Shown in pieces: positions 22,953 through 31,408 of a DNA stretch of 43,934 nucleotides (positions are counted from its first letter, which is position 1; every line of letters starts with the position of its first letter). The notes under the pieces are model-generated. The model was given only the letters and a program-made list of their open reading frames with translations. It had not been told where the DNA came from and did not search any database. A program made the position numbers and the translations under genes. Origin of the DNA: an uncultured Eggerthellaceae bacterium (GTDB lineage: Bacteria; Actinomycetota; Coriobacteriia; Coriobacteriales; Eggerthellaceae); NCBI GenBank assembly GCA_934623455.1, contig CAKTVK010000005.1, positions 1 through 43,934 of the forward strand, written 5' to 3'.

Positions 22953-25900
22953 ATGGCAACCATTACTGCATCTGCTCAGCATCGCCCGTCCTTGAGAGAC
23001 CATGCTCCTGCCGTATTGTTCGCGCGCGGCGCAGTGCTTCTTGCGCTCTTTCTGGTTTGCCTGTTCGCCTGCTTTGCAGCCCCTTCGCGGGCTTATGCGC
23101 TGGACGTCACCACGATTGATATCAGCGGTAAGGGCGCAAACACCACCATCAAAATCACCGAACCGGGCGCTTATCGCCTAACGGGCAGCAGCTCGAAAGT
23201 TTGGGTTGACGTGAAGGTCGGCAACGTTGATCTGTACCTTGCCGATGGTCTGAACATAACTCCGGGGATTTCCGCCAACACGGGCGCCAGCTGCCCGTCC
23301 ATAAAAATCGAAGAGGCAGACGGCACGGTCAACATTATCAGCGAGGCCGGCGCCAATGCGTACCTTAGCAGCTACTTAAGCGCCCCCGCCATCCAAAAGG
23401 AAGGCAACAAGACAAAACTCGTCTTCAAGACTGCTGACCCTGCTAACCCTGGCACCATTACCGCAAAGGCCCCCGACCCAAGCTGTTCAGCTGGTATTGG
23501 CAGCTGCCTTTACGTTATCGACACGTCAAAAGCCTCCACGGGCAACATGGTGTTCGAAAGCGGGAAAGTAATCGCCTACGGCGGCACGAACGCTGCAGGC
23601 ATTGGCGGCGGATCTGGCAAGGACCATACAACCGGCATCACCATCAAAGGAGCCGCCGAAGTTGAAGCGCATGGCGGGGGCGGCGGCGCGGGTATTGGGT
23701 CGGGCCTCCACGGGGCGTTCAACAGCATCCGCATACAGGGCGGAATCGTGCGCGCGTATGGCGGCACCGGCAATTACAGCGGTGCCGGCATTGGCTCCGG
23801 ATACGATGAGCGTTCCCTGACCCACGGCACCATCACCATTACCGGCGGAGACGTTTATGCCGAAGGCGGGCGTGCGGGCGCGGGCATTGGCGGGTCGTAT
23901 CGCGCAATTGTGGATGGTGTTGTGATTTCGGGCGGAACGATTAAGGCCGTCGGAGGCAAATACGGATGCGGCATTGGTAGCGGAGGCGGCTCGGCCAACA
24001 AGCACTATTGCAAGTCCATCAAAATCTCGGGCGGGGATATCACCGCCTTTGGCGGAGACACGAATAAACCTGCGGCTATCGGCAATTCCGGCAATTCGCC
24101 GGGCCGCCAAAACATCACCATCTCGGGCGGCATCGTCCGCGCATATGCGCAGGCCGATCACTCCCATGCCATTGGCGGCGGTGGTACGAACGGTCCTGGC
24201 TCGCAAGCTTACGTAACGGTTGACATCAGCGGCGGGACCGTCATTGCCAAGGGCGGCAGCAAGGCAAGCGCATTCGGCTGCAACGGCAACGGCTATGGCA
24301 CTAAAAAAGACAAATACTTCAAGGCGACCATCACCGGCGGCTCGATTCTTGTTGCACCCGACGGCTCCGTAGGCAACTTGGGCACGTTTCAGGTGACTCC
24401 CACTAATGCGGCTGGCAACAAGCTTTCGCCTGCTACGGCTGTTATGGGCGAACTGATGAACGTACGTCTTGATTTGAGTGGCGCATCGGCTGTTGTTGAT
24501 GGTCTGACCAGCGGGTATGGAATGAATGGCGTTGTAGCGGTGAGCCTTGACGGTGAGTTCAGCACGGGCAATCAGGAAGTGCTGTTCTGCCCTTGGCTGC
24601 CTAGCGGCACAACGCTTCATCGCGTTACGGCGCGCGTGAACGGCGTTGACGTTCCTTATACGGGTTCCGTTGCGCCTGGCGAAAGAAAAACGTTCTTCCC
24701 CTCTACGAAGCTGACGCTTGATGCAAATGGCGAAGGGACGAACGGCCAGGCAGTCGCCCTGTACGGACGGGGCCTTGAGGGTTTCGAAAACGCAGTGACC
24801 CCCGGTCGTGTGCTGGAGTTTTACACCGCTGAGGCAAGACGAACCAGTGCTGTTGTGCTGCAGCCGAATGGCAAACTTGCTTCCAATGTGGTTGTCCAGG
24901 GCGTTCAGCTCACCGACGAAAACGGCAACTGGGTGTACGCGGGCGGCGCCGACAGAACAGGCGCGGGAAGCTTCTATACGCTGTACGCGCAAACGCGACC
25001 CATTTCGTTCACCATCCACTACGATGCGAACATTCCCGCGAGCACAAGCGCCACTCCTGCTGGTAGTGTGCCCGCCGATGTGGCTGCTGAAGCAGGGAAT
25101 CTCACCGAAGTTGGTGCGGGATGCACGCTTTCCCTTCCCGGATTCCAGATAGCTGGCTGGAACACCGAAGCAGACGGCTCGGGCACGAGCTACGAGCACC
25201 TGGATTGGGCGCCGATTTCCGCCGACACCGATGGTGCCACGGTAACGCTTTATGCCCAATGGGAGCCCCGGCCGTATGTAGTTCGCTTCGACGGCGCAGG
25301 CGCCGAAAGCGGGTCTATGGATGACCTTCAACTGGAAATTGGCGCCACCGTGCAGCTGCCTGCCAATATGTTTGCGAAGGATGGCTACGCGTTCGTGGGA
25401 TGGGCGCCGCAAGCATCGGTTGGCGGCGTTATTGCTGATCAGGCGTGGGTAACGAACCTTTGCGCTAAGAACGACGATGGCAGCATTGCCTTGGATTCGG
25501 AAGGCTCGCCGATTGGTTTGACGCTGCGTGCATTATGGGTTAAAGCCGCAGATGCAGAGCACGATGCAACAATTGCGGTCACGCTTGACGGGCAAGCAAT
25601 GAGTGGCATGGTCGACCGATTGACGCTGGTCTCCGAAGGTACTTCTTTTGCGCCGTTTGAGCAGAGGGCAACCACGGAAAGAAAACCTTATTACGCGCTG
25701 AAAGTCACGGGGCTTATGCCTGCGGGAACGTACGATTTGTTCTTTGATGGGAAAGACACGGGCAAGGATGTTTCTTTGGGTGACGGAGCGGAAGTTGTCC
25801 TGCTCAACTTCTATACGCTGGAGACCGCTTTCGACGGCAATCTTGGCGGCGTTGACGTAGTGCCTGCTTGGCCTGCGTCAATCGATGCAAAAGAGGCTTA

Positions 25901-26840
25901 CCTGGAAGGAACCGAAGTATCGCTTCAGGTGCGTGAGCGTCTGTCGGCTTACGTTTTCGATAGCTGGACGGGCGTTGATACTGTGGTGCAGTATGCCAAC
26001 GGAATGGCGGAGGCCTCGAATCCCACTACCATTATCATGCGCGGTGCGGTAGCCATGCACGCCGATTCGAAACCCATTGATTATTTCGTTTCGTTTAACC
26101 CGAATGCGCCCGATGCCTTGGGCGAAATGGCGGATCAGAAGTTTTTCTACGGCTTTGAAGGCAGTTTGTCCGCCAACGCTTTTACGCGAACTGGTTACGT
26201 TTTTACAGGCTGGAACACCGCTGCCGATGGTTCGGGCGCGGCCTATGCTGACCAGCAAGAAGTGGCGAGTCTGCTTGATGCGCCGGGGACGCTTGCTCTG
26301 TACGCCCAGTGGGAGCCTATCAAGTATTTCGTGCACTTTGACGGCAACTTGGCGGGCGGTCCTGCCATGCAATCGCTTGAAATAGCCTATGACCAGGCGT
26401 TTATTCTGCCGCCTTGCCAGTATGTTTTCGAAAACGAGGGCCTGGAAAACTCGAAGTTCTTGGGCTGGAACACCGCGCGCGACGGTTCGGGCGAAGGCTT
26501 TGCCGATGAAGCGAGCGTGATAAACCTTTGCAGCGAAGCGGGGGATTCGATAACGCTTTACGCGCAATGGGAAGATCCCGAGCCAGCGCCGGCACCTACG
26601 CCCGATCCTGGTCCCGATCCCGACCCGGGCTCGACACCCGATCCCGGGTCGGCGCCTTCCGGAGGCACCGATGCATCGGATAGCACGAGTGGCGGCGACT
26701 CGGCGGACGGCAGCGGCGCTGGTGCGGGCTCCGTACCGGCCACAGGCGACATTGCGGGCAAAGGTGCAGCAGTTGCCATGGGGATGATGTTGCTTGCGCT
26801 CATTTCGGCTGCAGCATATCGCGTTCGCAACGCTAAGTAA
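22953..26840 (+). CDS. Large sortase-anchored surface protein with InlB-type repeats
   Basis: A 1295-residue secreted protein. An N-terminal signal peptide (long hydrophobic run, cleavage likely after AYA near residue 50) precedes about 450 residues rich in glycine turns with a recurring GAGIGSG / ISGGTIxAxGG pattern, like the Cthe_2159-type carbohydrate-binding beta-helix. From about 660 come four InlB-B (Listeria-Bacteroides) repeats (GYxFxGWNTxADGSG...LYAQWE). A Pro/Asp-rich wall spacer follows (about 1208-1240), then Ser/Gly-rich sequence, the sorting motif VPATGD, a hydrophobic helix and a basic tail (RVRNAK). It should be displayed on the cell wall and may bind glycans or host surface. 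No sortase gene lies in the window. The start follows GAAGGGAC. Confidence 0.88.
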   Translation: MATITASAQHRPSLRDHAPAVLFARGAVLLALFLVCLFACFAAPSRAYALDVTTIDISGKGANTTIKITEPGAYRLTGSSSKVWVDVKVGNVDLYLADGLNITPGISANTGASCPSIKIEEADGTVNIISEAGANAYLSSYLSAPAIQKEGNKTKLVFKTADPANPGTITAKAPDPSCSAGIGSCLYVIDTSKASTGNMVFESGKVIAYGGTNAAGIGGGSGKDHTTGITIKGAAEVEAHGGGGGAGIGSGLHGAFNSIRIQGGIVRAYGGTGNYSGAGIGSGYDERSLTHGTITITGGDVYAEGGRAGAGIGGSYRAIVDGVVISGGTIKAVGGKYGCGIGSGGGSANKHYCKSIKISGGDITAFGGDTNKPAAIGNSGNSPGRQNITISGGIVRAYAQADHSHAIGGGGTNGPGSQAYVTVDISGGTVIAKGGSKASAFGCNGNGYGTKKDKYFKATITGGSILVAPDGSVGNLGTFQVTPTNAAGNKLSPATAVMGELMNVRLDLSGASAVVDGLTSGYGMNGVVAVSLDGEFSTGNQEVLFCPWLPSGTTLHRVTARVNGVDVPYTGSVAPGERKTFFPSTKLTLDANGEGTNGQAVALYGRGLEGFENAVTPGRVLEFYTAEARRTSAVVLQPNGKLASNVVVQGVQLTDENGNWVYAGGADRTGAGSFYTLYAQTRPISFTIHYDANIPASTSATPAGSVPADVAAEAGNLTEVGAGCTLSLPGFQIAGWNTEADGSGTSYEHLDWAPISADTDGATVTLYAQWEPRPYVVRFDGAGAESGSMDDLQLEIGATVQLPANMFAKDGYAFVGWAPQASVGGVIADQAWVTNLCAKNDDGSIALDSEGSPIGLTLRALWVKAADAEHDATIAVTLDGQAMSGMVDRLTLVSEGTSFAPFEQRATTERKPYYALKVTGLMPAGTYDLFFDGKDTGKDVSLGDGAEVVLLNFYTLETAFDGNLGGVDVVPAWPASIDAKEAYLEGTEVSLQVRERLSAYVFDSWTGVDTVVQYANGMAEASNPTTIIMRGAVAMHADSKPIDYFVSFNPNAPDALGEMADQKFFYGFEGSLSANAFTRTGYVFTGWNTAADGSGAAYADQQEVASLLDAPGTLALYAQWEPIKYFVHFDGNLAGGPAMQSLEIAYDQAFILPPCQYVFENEGLENSKFLGWNTARDGSGEGFADEASVINLCSEAGDSITLYAQWEDPEPAPAPTPDPGPDPDPGSTPDPGSAPSGGTDASDSTSGGDSADGSGAGAGSVPATGDIAGKGAAVAMGMMLLALISAAAYRVRNAK

Positions 26841-26945
26841 ATCAAGACTTACGTTCCTATGCCGAATGGCGTGGCGTTGGCTAAGAAGGGCGATTAGTGC
26901 GTGACGCAGCGCTGGTGCGGCGTAAGCCGAAGGACGCTTTTTATG

Positions 26946-26976
26946 CATTGGGCTGGGGAAACACCCCAGCCCAATG
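26946..26976 (+). terminator. Strong hairpin terminator after the surface-protein gene
   Basis: A perfect 13-bp stem (CATTGGGCTGGGG / CCCCAGCCCAATG) with loop AAACA lies 105 bp after the surface-protein stop and is followed by a T-rich stretch. It sits between convergent genes and may serve both. Confidence 0.8.
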
Positions 26977-27012
26977 TGCGTCTGCTTTATTTTGGGTACA
27001 CGCTAAGCGCTC

Positions 27013-27249
27013 TCATTCTTCAACCTCCACATGAGCGGTTTTTGGCACAATTACCATGCGGTAACCAAGAATTTGAAGATAGCGCTCGACTTTTTGCGTC
27101 GATACGTTCTTGCCAGTTTCTAGCGCAGAAAGCGTGACGGGAGAAAAACCAAGTTGCTTTGCCATTTCAGCCTGAGTGATTCCTTTTTCACGCCGCGCTT
27201 CCTGGAGAAAAGCGCCGACTCCTTCGAACGAGAAAGCATTTGTCCACAT
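27013..27249 (-). CDS. Small XRE-family HTH regulator (HipB-like)
   Basis: A 78-residue protein that is almost entirely one helix-turn-helix (FLQEARREKGITQAEMAKQLGFSPVTLSALETGKNVSTQKVERYLQILGYRMVIV), resembling HipB-type antitoxins. An AGGA lies 6-9 bp before the ATG. No HipA-like or other toxin gene is adjacent: downstream is a terminator, upstream the end of the UvrA-like gene. Three operator-like repeats lie directly upstream, so it very likely represses itself. It may be an orphan antitoxin or a solitary regulator. Confidence 0.8.
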   Translation of the reverse strand: MWTNAFSFEGVGAFLQEARREKGITQAEMAKQLGFSPVTLSALETGKNVSTQKVERYLQILGYRMVIVPKTAHVEVEE

Positions 27250-27272
27250 GGCGGTCCTGCCTCTTCGATATT

Positions 27273-27355
27273 CAAAATACTTAATATTTTAGTAATTACG
27301 ACTAATATACAAAATACTTAATATTTTTGCAAGATACGAAATATTAAGTATTTTG
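27273..27355 (-). promoter_or_regulatory. Triple operator array upstream of the HTH gene
   Basis: CAAAATACTTAATATTTT occurs at 27273-27290 and 27310-27327, and its reverse complement (17 bp) at 27339-27355. The first two are spaced 37 bp. The AT-rich array covers the promoter region of the XRE gene, typical of an autoregulated antitoxin-type repressor. Confidence 0.7.
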
Positions 27356-27453
27356 AATGCGTGAACGAATAATGTTGCTGCAAATCGAGCCGCGTATAGG
27401 GCGAAGAATGCATCGAAGCGGTTCGCAGCGGGAAGCAAACAAACCGCTTTTCG

Positions 27454-30045
27454 CTAAAGCTCCAGGTAGTGGCCAGTAATGCTATCAGGGTTCGCGGCTA
27501 TTTCCGCAGGAGTGCCACACGCCACAATGCGCCCGCCTGCTTCGCCGCCTTGAGGTCCCATGTCAATCACATAATCGGCGTTTGCGATGAAATTAAGGTC
27601 ATGTTCGATCACAATTACCGTTGCACCCTGCTCAACAAGGCGCTGGAACACGTTAAGCAGCGTTTCCACATCGTGTGGATGCAGGCCGATAGTCGGCTCA
27701 TCGAACACGAACACGGCATCTTCTTGTCCGCGTCCCATTTCGCTTGCAAGCTTCAAGCGCTGCGCTTCGCCGCCGGAAAGGGCAGGGGTTGCCTCGCTCA
27801 GCGTAAGGTAGCCTAATCCCAGGTCATGCAGCGTTTGCAGCTTTTCGTGCGCTTTCTTGATGTCGGCAACGTGGGGAAGGGCCTCATCGACCGAGAGCGC
27901 AAGCAGCTGCGGCAGGCTGAGTACGTGGTTCTCGGCTGCGCTGGACGCTTCAGGCGCTGCGGATTCCTTGGACCCTTCGCTTGCCCCGTGAGCTGCCACC
28001 TTCGTCCTTGCGACCGTTGCCTTTGTTGAGGCCTTTTCAATGCGTCGAACGCTATCAGCCGCAGCACTGTAGCGCGAACCGCGGCAATCGGGGCAAGCAA
28101 TGTCAACATCGGGAAGGAATTGCACGTCAAGCGATATTTGCCCTGTTCCGTCGCACGTGGGGCAGCGCAAACTTCCCGTGTTGTACGAAAAATCGCCCAC
28201 CTTAAGCCCTGCTGCCTTTGCGGCATCGGTATGCGCATATGCGCGGCGCAGATCATCGAGCACGCCGCAATACGTTGCCACGGTTGAGCGAACGTTGATG
28301 CCAATGGGCGTTGCGTCAATAAGGTTCGTGCGTCGGATGTCTTCTGCATCGAGCGCCGTCACATGCTTGGGCAGCGCTTCGCCGCTGGCCATTGCAGTAA
28401 GCGCGGGAATAAGCGTTTCCAGCACCAGGGTCGTTTTACCCGAGCCAGAAACACCCGTTACCGCGATAAGGCGTCCTTTGGGAATATCGATGGCGAAAGG
28501 CTTTACCGTATGCAAGCCGCTCGATTCCAGGCGAATGCGCCCAAGGTCGAACATTTCTTCCGTTTGTGTTTGCGGACGGGCTGGTACCTGGGAATTTCCC
28601 GAAAGATATGGGCCAATAATCGATGCGTCATCTGCAGAAATTTCCCCTACCGTGCCTTGCGCAACCACGGTGCCGCCGTTTGCACCTGCGGCGGGTCCCA
28701 TTTCCACCAGATAATCGGCTGTACGCAGGATGCGCGTGTCATGATCGACCATCACCACGGAGTTGCCATCGGCAATCAGGTCGCGCATCACGCCCAAAAG
28801 GCCGTCGATGTTGGCGGGATGCAGGCCGATAGAAGGTTCGTCCATCACGTACAGCACGCCCGTCGTGCGGTTTCGTACCGAGCGCGCAAGTTGCACGCGC
28901 TGGCGCTCTCCTGTGGAAAGCGTGGCACCTGCGCGATCAAGCGACAGGTAGCCCAAGCCCAGCTCCAGAAGGCGTTTGGCGGTGCCCTGAAACGAATCGC
29001 AAATGGATTTCGCCAGGGGGCGCATTTCTTCGGGAAGGCTTTCGGGCACGCTGGCAACCCATGAAACCGCCTGTTCAAGCGTCATTTCCGTAGCTTGCGC
29101 CAAGTTGATTCCGCGCACAAGCGGCCCGCGTGCAGCCGTAGAAAGACGCGTTCCGCCGCAATCGGGACAGGGTCCTTCTGTGAGAAATTTTGCTACCCGG
29201 CGCAGGCCTTTTTCGTCCTTCGCTTTTGCGAGCGCGTTTTCCACGGTATACACCGCGTTGTAATATGTGAAGTCGAGTTCAGCGAAGTCATCGCCCTTCT
29301 TTGACTTATACAGGATGTGCTGTTTCTCGGCGGGGCCGTTGAACACGATGTCGCGCTCTTCAGGCGTGAGCTGGCAAAACGGCACGTTCGTGCGCACGCC
29401 CATGGCGCCGCATACCTGCTTCATAAGGTCCCACATAAGCGATCCCCACACCACCACGGCGCCTTCATCGATGGTTTTGCTTTCGTCGGGCACCAGTGCC
29501 GCGCGATTCACCGTGCGTGCGACGCCGGTACCGCTGCACGTGGGGCAGGCGCCTTCGCTGTTGAAAGCAAGCTGCTCGGCGCCCGGACCAAAGAACTCCT
29601 GCTCGCAATGGGGGCAGGAAATGGCCAGTTCAGCAGCAACATTCAGGCTTGGCGGCACGTGCTGGCCGCAATGGGGGCATACGTGGCTGCCCACGCGCGA
29701 GAATAAAAGGCGCAAGCTATTCAGAAGCTCGCTTGAGGTGCCGAACGTGGAGCGCACGCCGGGAACCGCCGGGCGCTGATGCAGTGCAAGCGCGGCGGGA
29801 ATGCAACGAACGTCATCGACCGAAGCCTTGCCTGCCTGCGAAATGCGTCGGCGTGTGTACGTCGAAAGCGCTTCCAGGTAGCGGCGCGAGCCTTCGGCAT
29901 AGAGAACGCCCAGCGCAAGCGAGCTTTTGCCTGAACCCGATACGCCTGCAATGCCTACAAGCTGGCCCAAGGGGATATCTACGTCAACGTTTTTCAGGTT
30001 GTGCACGCGCGCGCCGCGTACTTCGATATGGTCAATGTGTTGCAT
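27454..30045 (-). CDS. UvrA-like ABC ATPase (short UvrA paralogue)
   Basis: An 863-residue protein with two ABC ATPase halves: Walker A GVSGSGKSSL and GVSGSGKTTL, signature LSTGERQRVQLA and LSGGEAQRLKLA, and Walker B VLYVMDEPSIGLHP and VFVFDEPTIGLHP. CxxC pairs form the UvrA zinc modules (CPHCGQ..CPHCEQ, CPTCSG..CPDCGG, CPTCDG..CPDCRG). Canonical UvrA is about 940 residues and has LSGGE in both halves. The shorter length, LSTGE in the first half, and an Ala/Lys/Ser-rich insert near 690-730 point to the UvrA2-like paralogue group, linked in other bacteria to DNA-binding drug tolerance. The start codes MQHIDHIEVRGARVHNLKNV, matching the family. Confidence 0.88.
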   Translation of the reverse strand: MQHIDHIEVRGARVHNLKNVDVDIPLGQLVGIAGVSGSGKSSLALGVLYAEGSRRYLEALSTYTRRRISQAGKASVDDVRCIPAALALHQRPAVPGVRSTFGTSSELLNSLRLLFSRVGSHVCPHCGQHVPPSLNVAAELAISCPHCEQEFFGPGAEQLAFNSEGACPTCSGTGVARTVNRAALVPDESKTIDEGAVVVWGSLMWDLMKQVCGAMGVRTNVPFCQLTPEERDIVFNGPAEKQHILYKSKKGDDFAELDFTYYNAVYTVENALAKAKDEKGLRRVAKFLTEGPCPDCGGTRLSTAARGPLVRGINLAQATEMTLEQAVSWVASVPESLPEEMRPLAKSICDSFQGTAKRLLELGLGYLSLDRAGATLSTGERQRVQLARSVRNRTTGVLYVMDEPSIGLHPANIDGLLGVMRDLIADGNSVVMVDHDTRILRTADYLVEMGPAAGANGGTVVAQGTVGEISADDASIIGPYLSGNSQVPARPQTQTEEMFDLGRIRLESSGLHTVKPFAIDIPKGRLIAVTGVSGSGKTTLVLETLIPALTAMASGEALPKHVTALDAEDIRRTNLIDATPIGINVRSTVATYCGVLDDLRRAYAHTDAAKAAGLKVGDFSYNTGSLRCPTCDGTGQISLDVQFLPDVDIACPDCRGSRYSAAADSVRRIEKASTKATVARTKVAAHGASEGSKESAAPEASSAAENHVLSLPQLLALSVDEALPHVADIKKAHEKLQTLHDLGLGYLTLSEATPALSGGEAQRLKLASEMGRGQEDAVFVFDEPTIGLHPHDVETLLNVFQRLVEQGATVIVIEHDLNFIANADYVIDMGPQGGEAGGRIVACGTPAEIAANPDSITGHYLEL

Positions 30046-30138
30046 GATTTCCTTTTTGTTTGGTGTTTGCCAAATGCTATAAGCGCTCTATCGTTTTCGT
30101 GCACAAGCGCACAATAGGACCTTCCATGTGAATGCGTG

Positions 30139-30474
30139 TCATTTGGCTTTTCCTGTCAAAATTGCTAAGGCATCGAAATCATTGTTACTGCTATTTTGAG
30201 CAGTGCTTGTTTGCTGAGTGGTTTTTGGTGGATTGCTCTTGTAGCGCTCTACGCTGTCTTTCGATATGTCGCAAGGCGTTATGGTCAAATCAAGCCCCAG
30301 CACTTTGAGTACTGCGGTGAGCTTGTCCAGCTGGACGCCGGGGTTTTGTCCCAGCTCCAAGGACCAAAGGCAGCGTTTCGAGATGCCCGCCGCATCGGCT
30401 ACCTGCGCTTGCGTTAATCCGAGCTGCGCCCGCCGATCTTTTATTGCGTATCCGATGTCAAGTGAATCAATCAT
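30139..30474 (-). CDS. XRE-family HTH regulator
   Basis: A 111-residue protein with a helix-turn-helix at about 8-65 (IGYAIKDRRAQLGLTQAQVADAAGISKRCLWSLELGQNPGVQLDKLTAVLKVLGLDL) and a polar Ser/Asn/Thr-rich tail. The start at 30474 is preferred because GAAGGATG lies about 8 bp upstream; the frame is open further up but runs through the operator array. HipB-like in its first half. No toxin partner is seen. It lies 93 bp after the UvrA-like start, same strand, and could also influence that gene. Confidence 0.8.
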   Translation of the reverse strand: MIDSLDIGYAIKDRRAQLGLTQAQVADAAGISKRCLWSLELGQNPGVQLDKLTAVLKVLGLDLTITPCDISKDSVERYKSNPPKTTQQTSTAQNSSNNDFDALAILTGKAK

Positions 30475-30516
30475 CAGGGAACATCCTTCGCTTTTTCGTA
30501 CGCTTTGCGATAAAAG

Positions 30517-30585
30517 TCGCAACATTCTGCGAAGATAATAAGTCGCAATATTCTGCGAGTCAAGCAATTCGCAAAATATTACGAA
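30517..30585 (-). promoter_or_regulatory. Triple palindromic operator array upstream of the HTH gene
   Basis: TCGCAACATTCTGCGA (30517-30532), TCGCAATATTCTGCGA (30543-30558) and TTCGCAAAATATTACGAA (30568-30585) share a TCGCA-N6-TGCGA-like dyad and lie about 25 bp apart in the promoter region of the XRE gene. Autoregulation is the likely use. Confidence 0.7.
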
Positions 30586-30642
30586 ATAAAGCGAAATCAA
30601 CGGCTAAAGAAGGATTACCCTTGGAGCGCCTCTTACTGGCCG

Positions 30643-31398
30643 CTACGCCTCGGCGGCGTCGGGATGCTCGGGCCAGGGCGGCGGGTCCATCACCGTCATG
30701 TCAAGGCGAAGCGTCTGCTCAACAAGTATCGCTAGCTCTTCATCGGTGATGTCGGGCTTCGCCTTCATCAGGCCAGCTAGACCGAATAAAAGCAGTCCAA
30801 ACGTTTCAGGAATAAGCTGTATTTCAATCGTGCGGTACGCCAGGTACTCGGACACAATGTAGTTTTGGATGCATGCCACGCTTTCGCGCACGGCCTGTGT
30901 GGCAAACCAATCGCGCAGGCCCAGCTCCTCGAGTACGGCGAACATGGGGCGCGGTTGCCCCGATGCGGTATAAAGCGCGCGTCGAAACGCCGACACGCAG
31001 TTTTTCAGCTCGGCGGGGGTGTTTCCGAATGCGCGCAATTCGTTCCAGGTTGACACGCTTTCCACCAGGTCTTCGATGTAATCATCAAGAACGGCATCGG
31101 TTACGGCTTGCTTGTTGGGAAAATAATAGTACAGCAGGGTACGCGTGATTCCTGCCTTGCGGGCAATAGCCGCCATGCTGGTGGCCGCAACACCTTCGGT
31201 CTCGTATAGCTCGCGCGCTGCTAGCATGATATCGCCGGAAACCCCGTTCAAACGCGCGCTACTCCTGACCTGTCGCGTAACAGGATGCGGCAAGCCAGGA
31301 TTGAATTCAGGTATGGAGTTGCTTCTTTCAATGGGCACGGCGGCTCCTTCGTTTGCCAGGAGGCCGCCGTGTTGGGTGTGAAGTTCGAACGGCGCCAT
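30643..31398 (-). CDS. TetR-family transcriptional regulator
   Basis: A 251-residue regulator. After about 50 non-conserved residues there is a TetR helix-turn-helix (DIMLAARELYETEGVAATSMAAIARKAGITRTLLYYYFPNKQAVTDAVLDDYIED), then a helical ligand-binding domain. I chose ATG 31398, 10 bp after the stop of the DUF5692-type gene; the ribosome site is poor, so translation may be coupled to that gene. The same-strand order (two DUF5692-type paralogues, then TetR) suggests it controls them. The N-terminal extension is unusually long for the family. Confidence 0.85.
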   Translation of the reverse strand: MAPFELHTQHGGLLANEGAAVPIERSNSIPEFNPGLPHPVTRQVRSSARLNGVSGDIMLAARELYETEGVAATSMAAIARKAGITRTLLYYYFPNKQAVTDAVLDDYIEDLVESVSTWNELRAFGNTPAELKNCVSAFRRALYTASGQPRPMFAVLEELGLRDWFATQAVRESVACIQNYIVSEYLAYRTIEIQLIPETFGLLLFGLAGLMKAKPDITDEELAILVEQTLRLDMTVMDPPPWPEHPDAAEA

Positions 31399-31408
31399 GC
31401 CGCGTGAT

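Noticed and set aside
23590..24330. Possible CRISPR-like or tandem DNA repeat in the surface-protein gene
   Set aside because: The periodicity is at protein level (GAGIGSG and ISGG motifs) with varied DNA and unequal spacing, so it is a beta-helix-like coding repeat.
23526..25412. 628-codon open frame on the minus strand
   Set aside because: It is antisense to the surface-protein gene, whose glycine- and alanine-rich codons keep the opposite frame free of stops. It has no ribosome site and no recognisable product.
25878..26948. 356-codon open frame on the minus strand
   Set aside because: Antisense to the surface-protein gene and its terminator; the strong hairpin lies just outside it and no family is visible.
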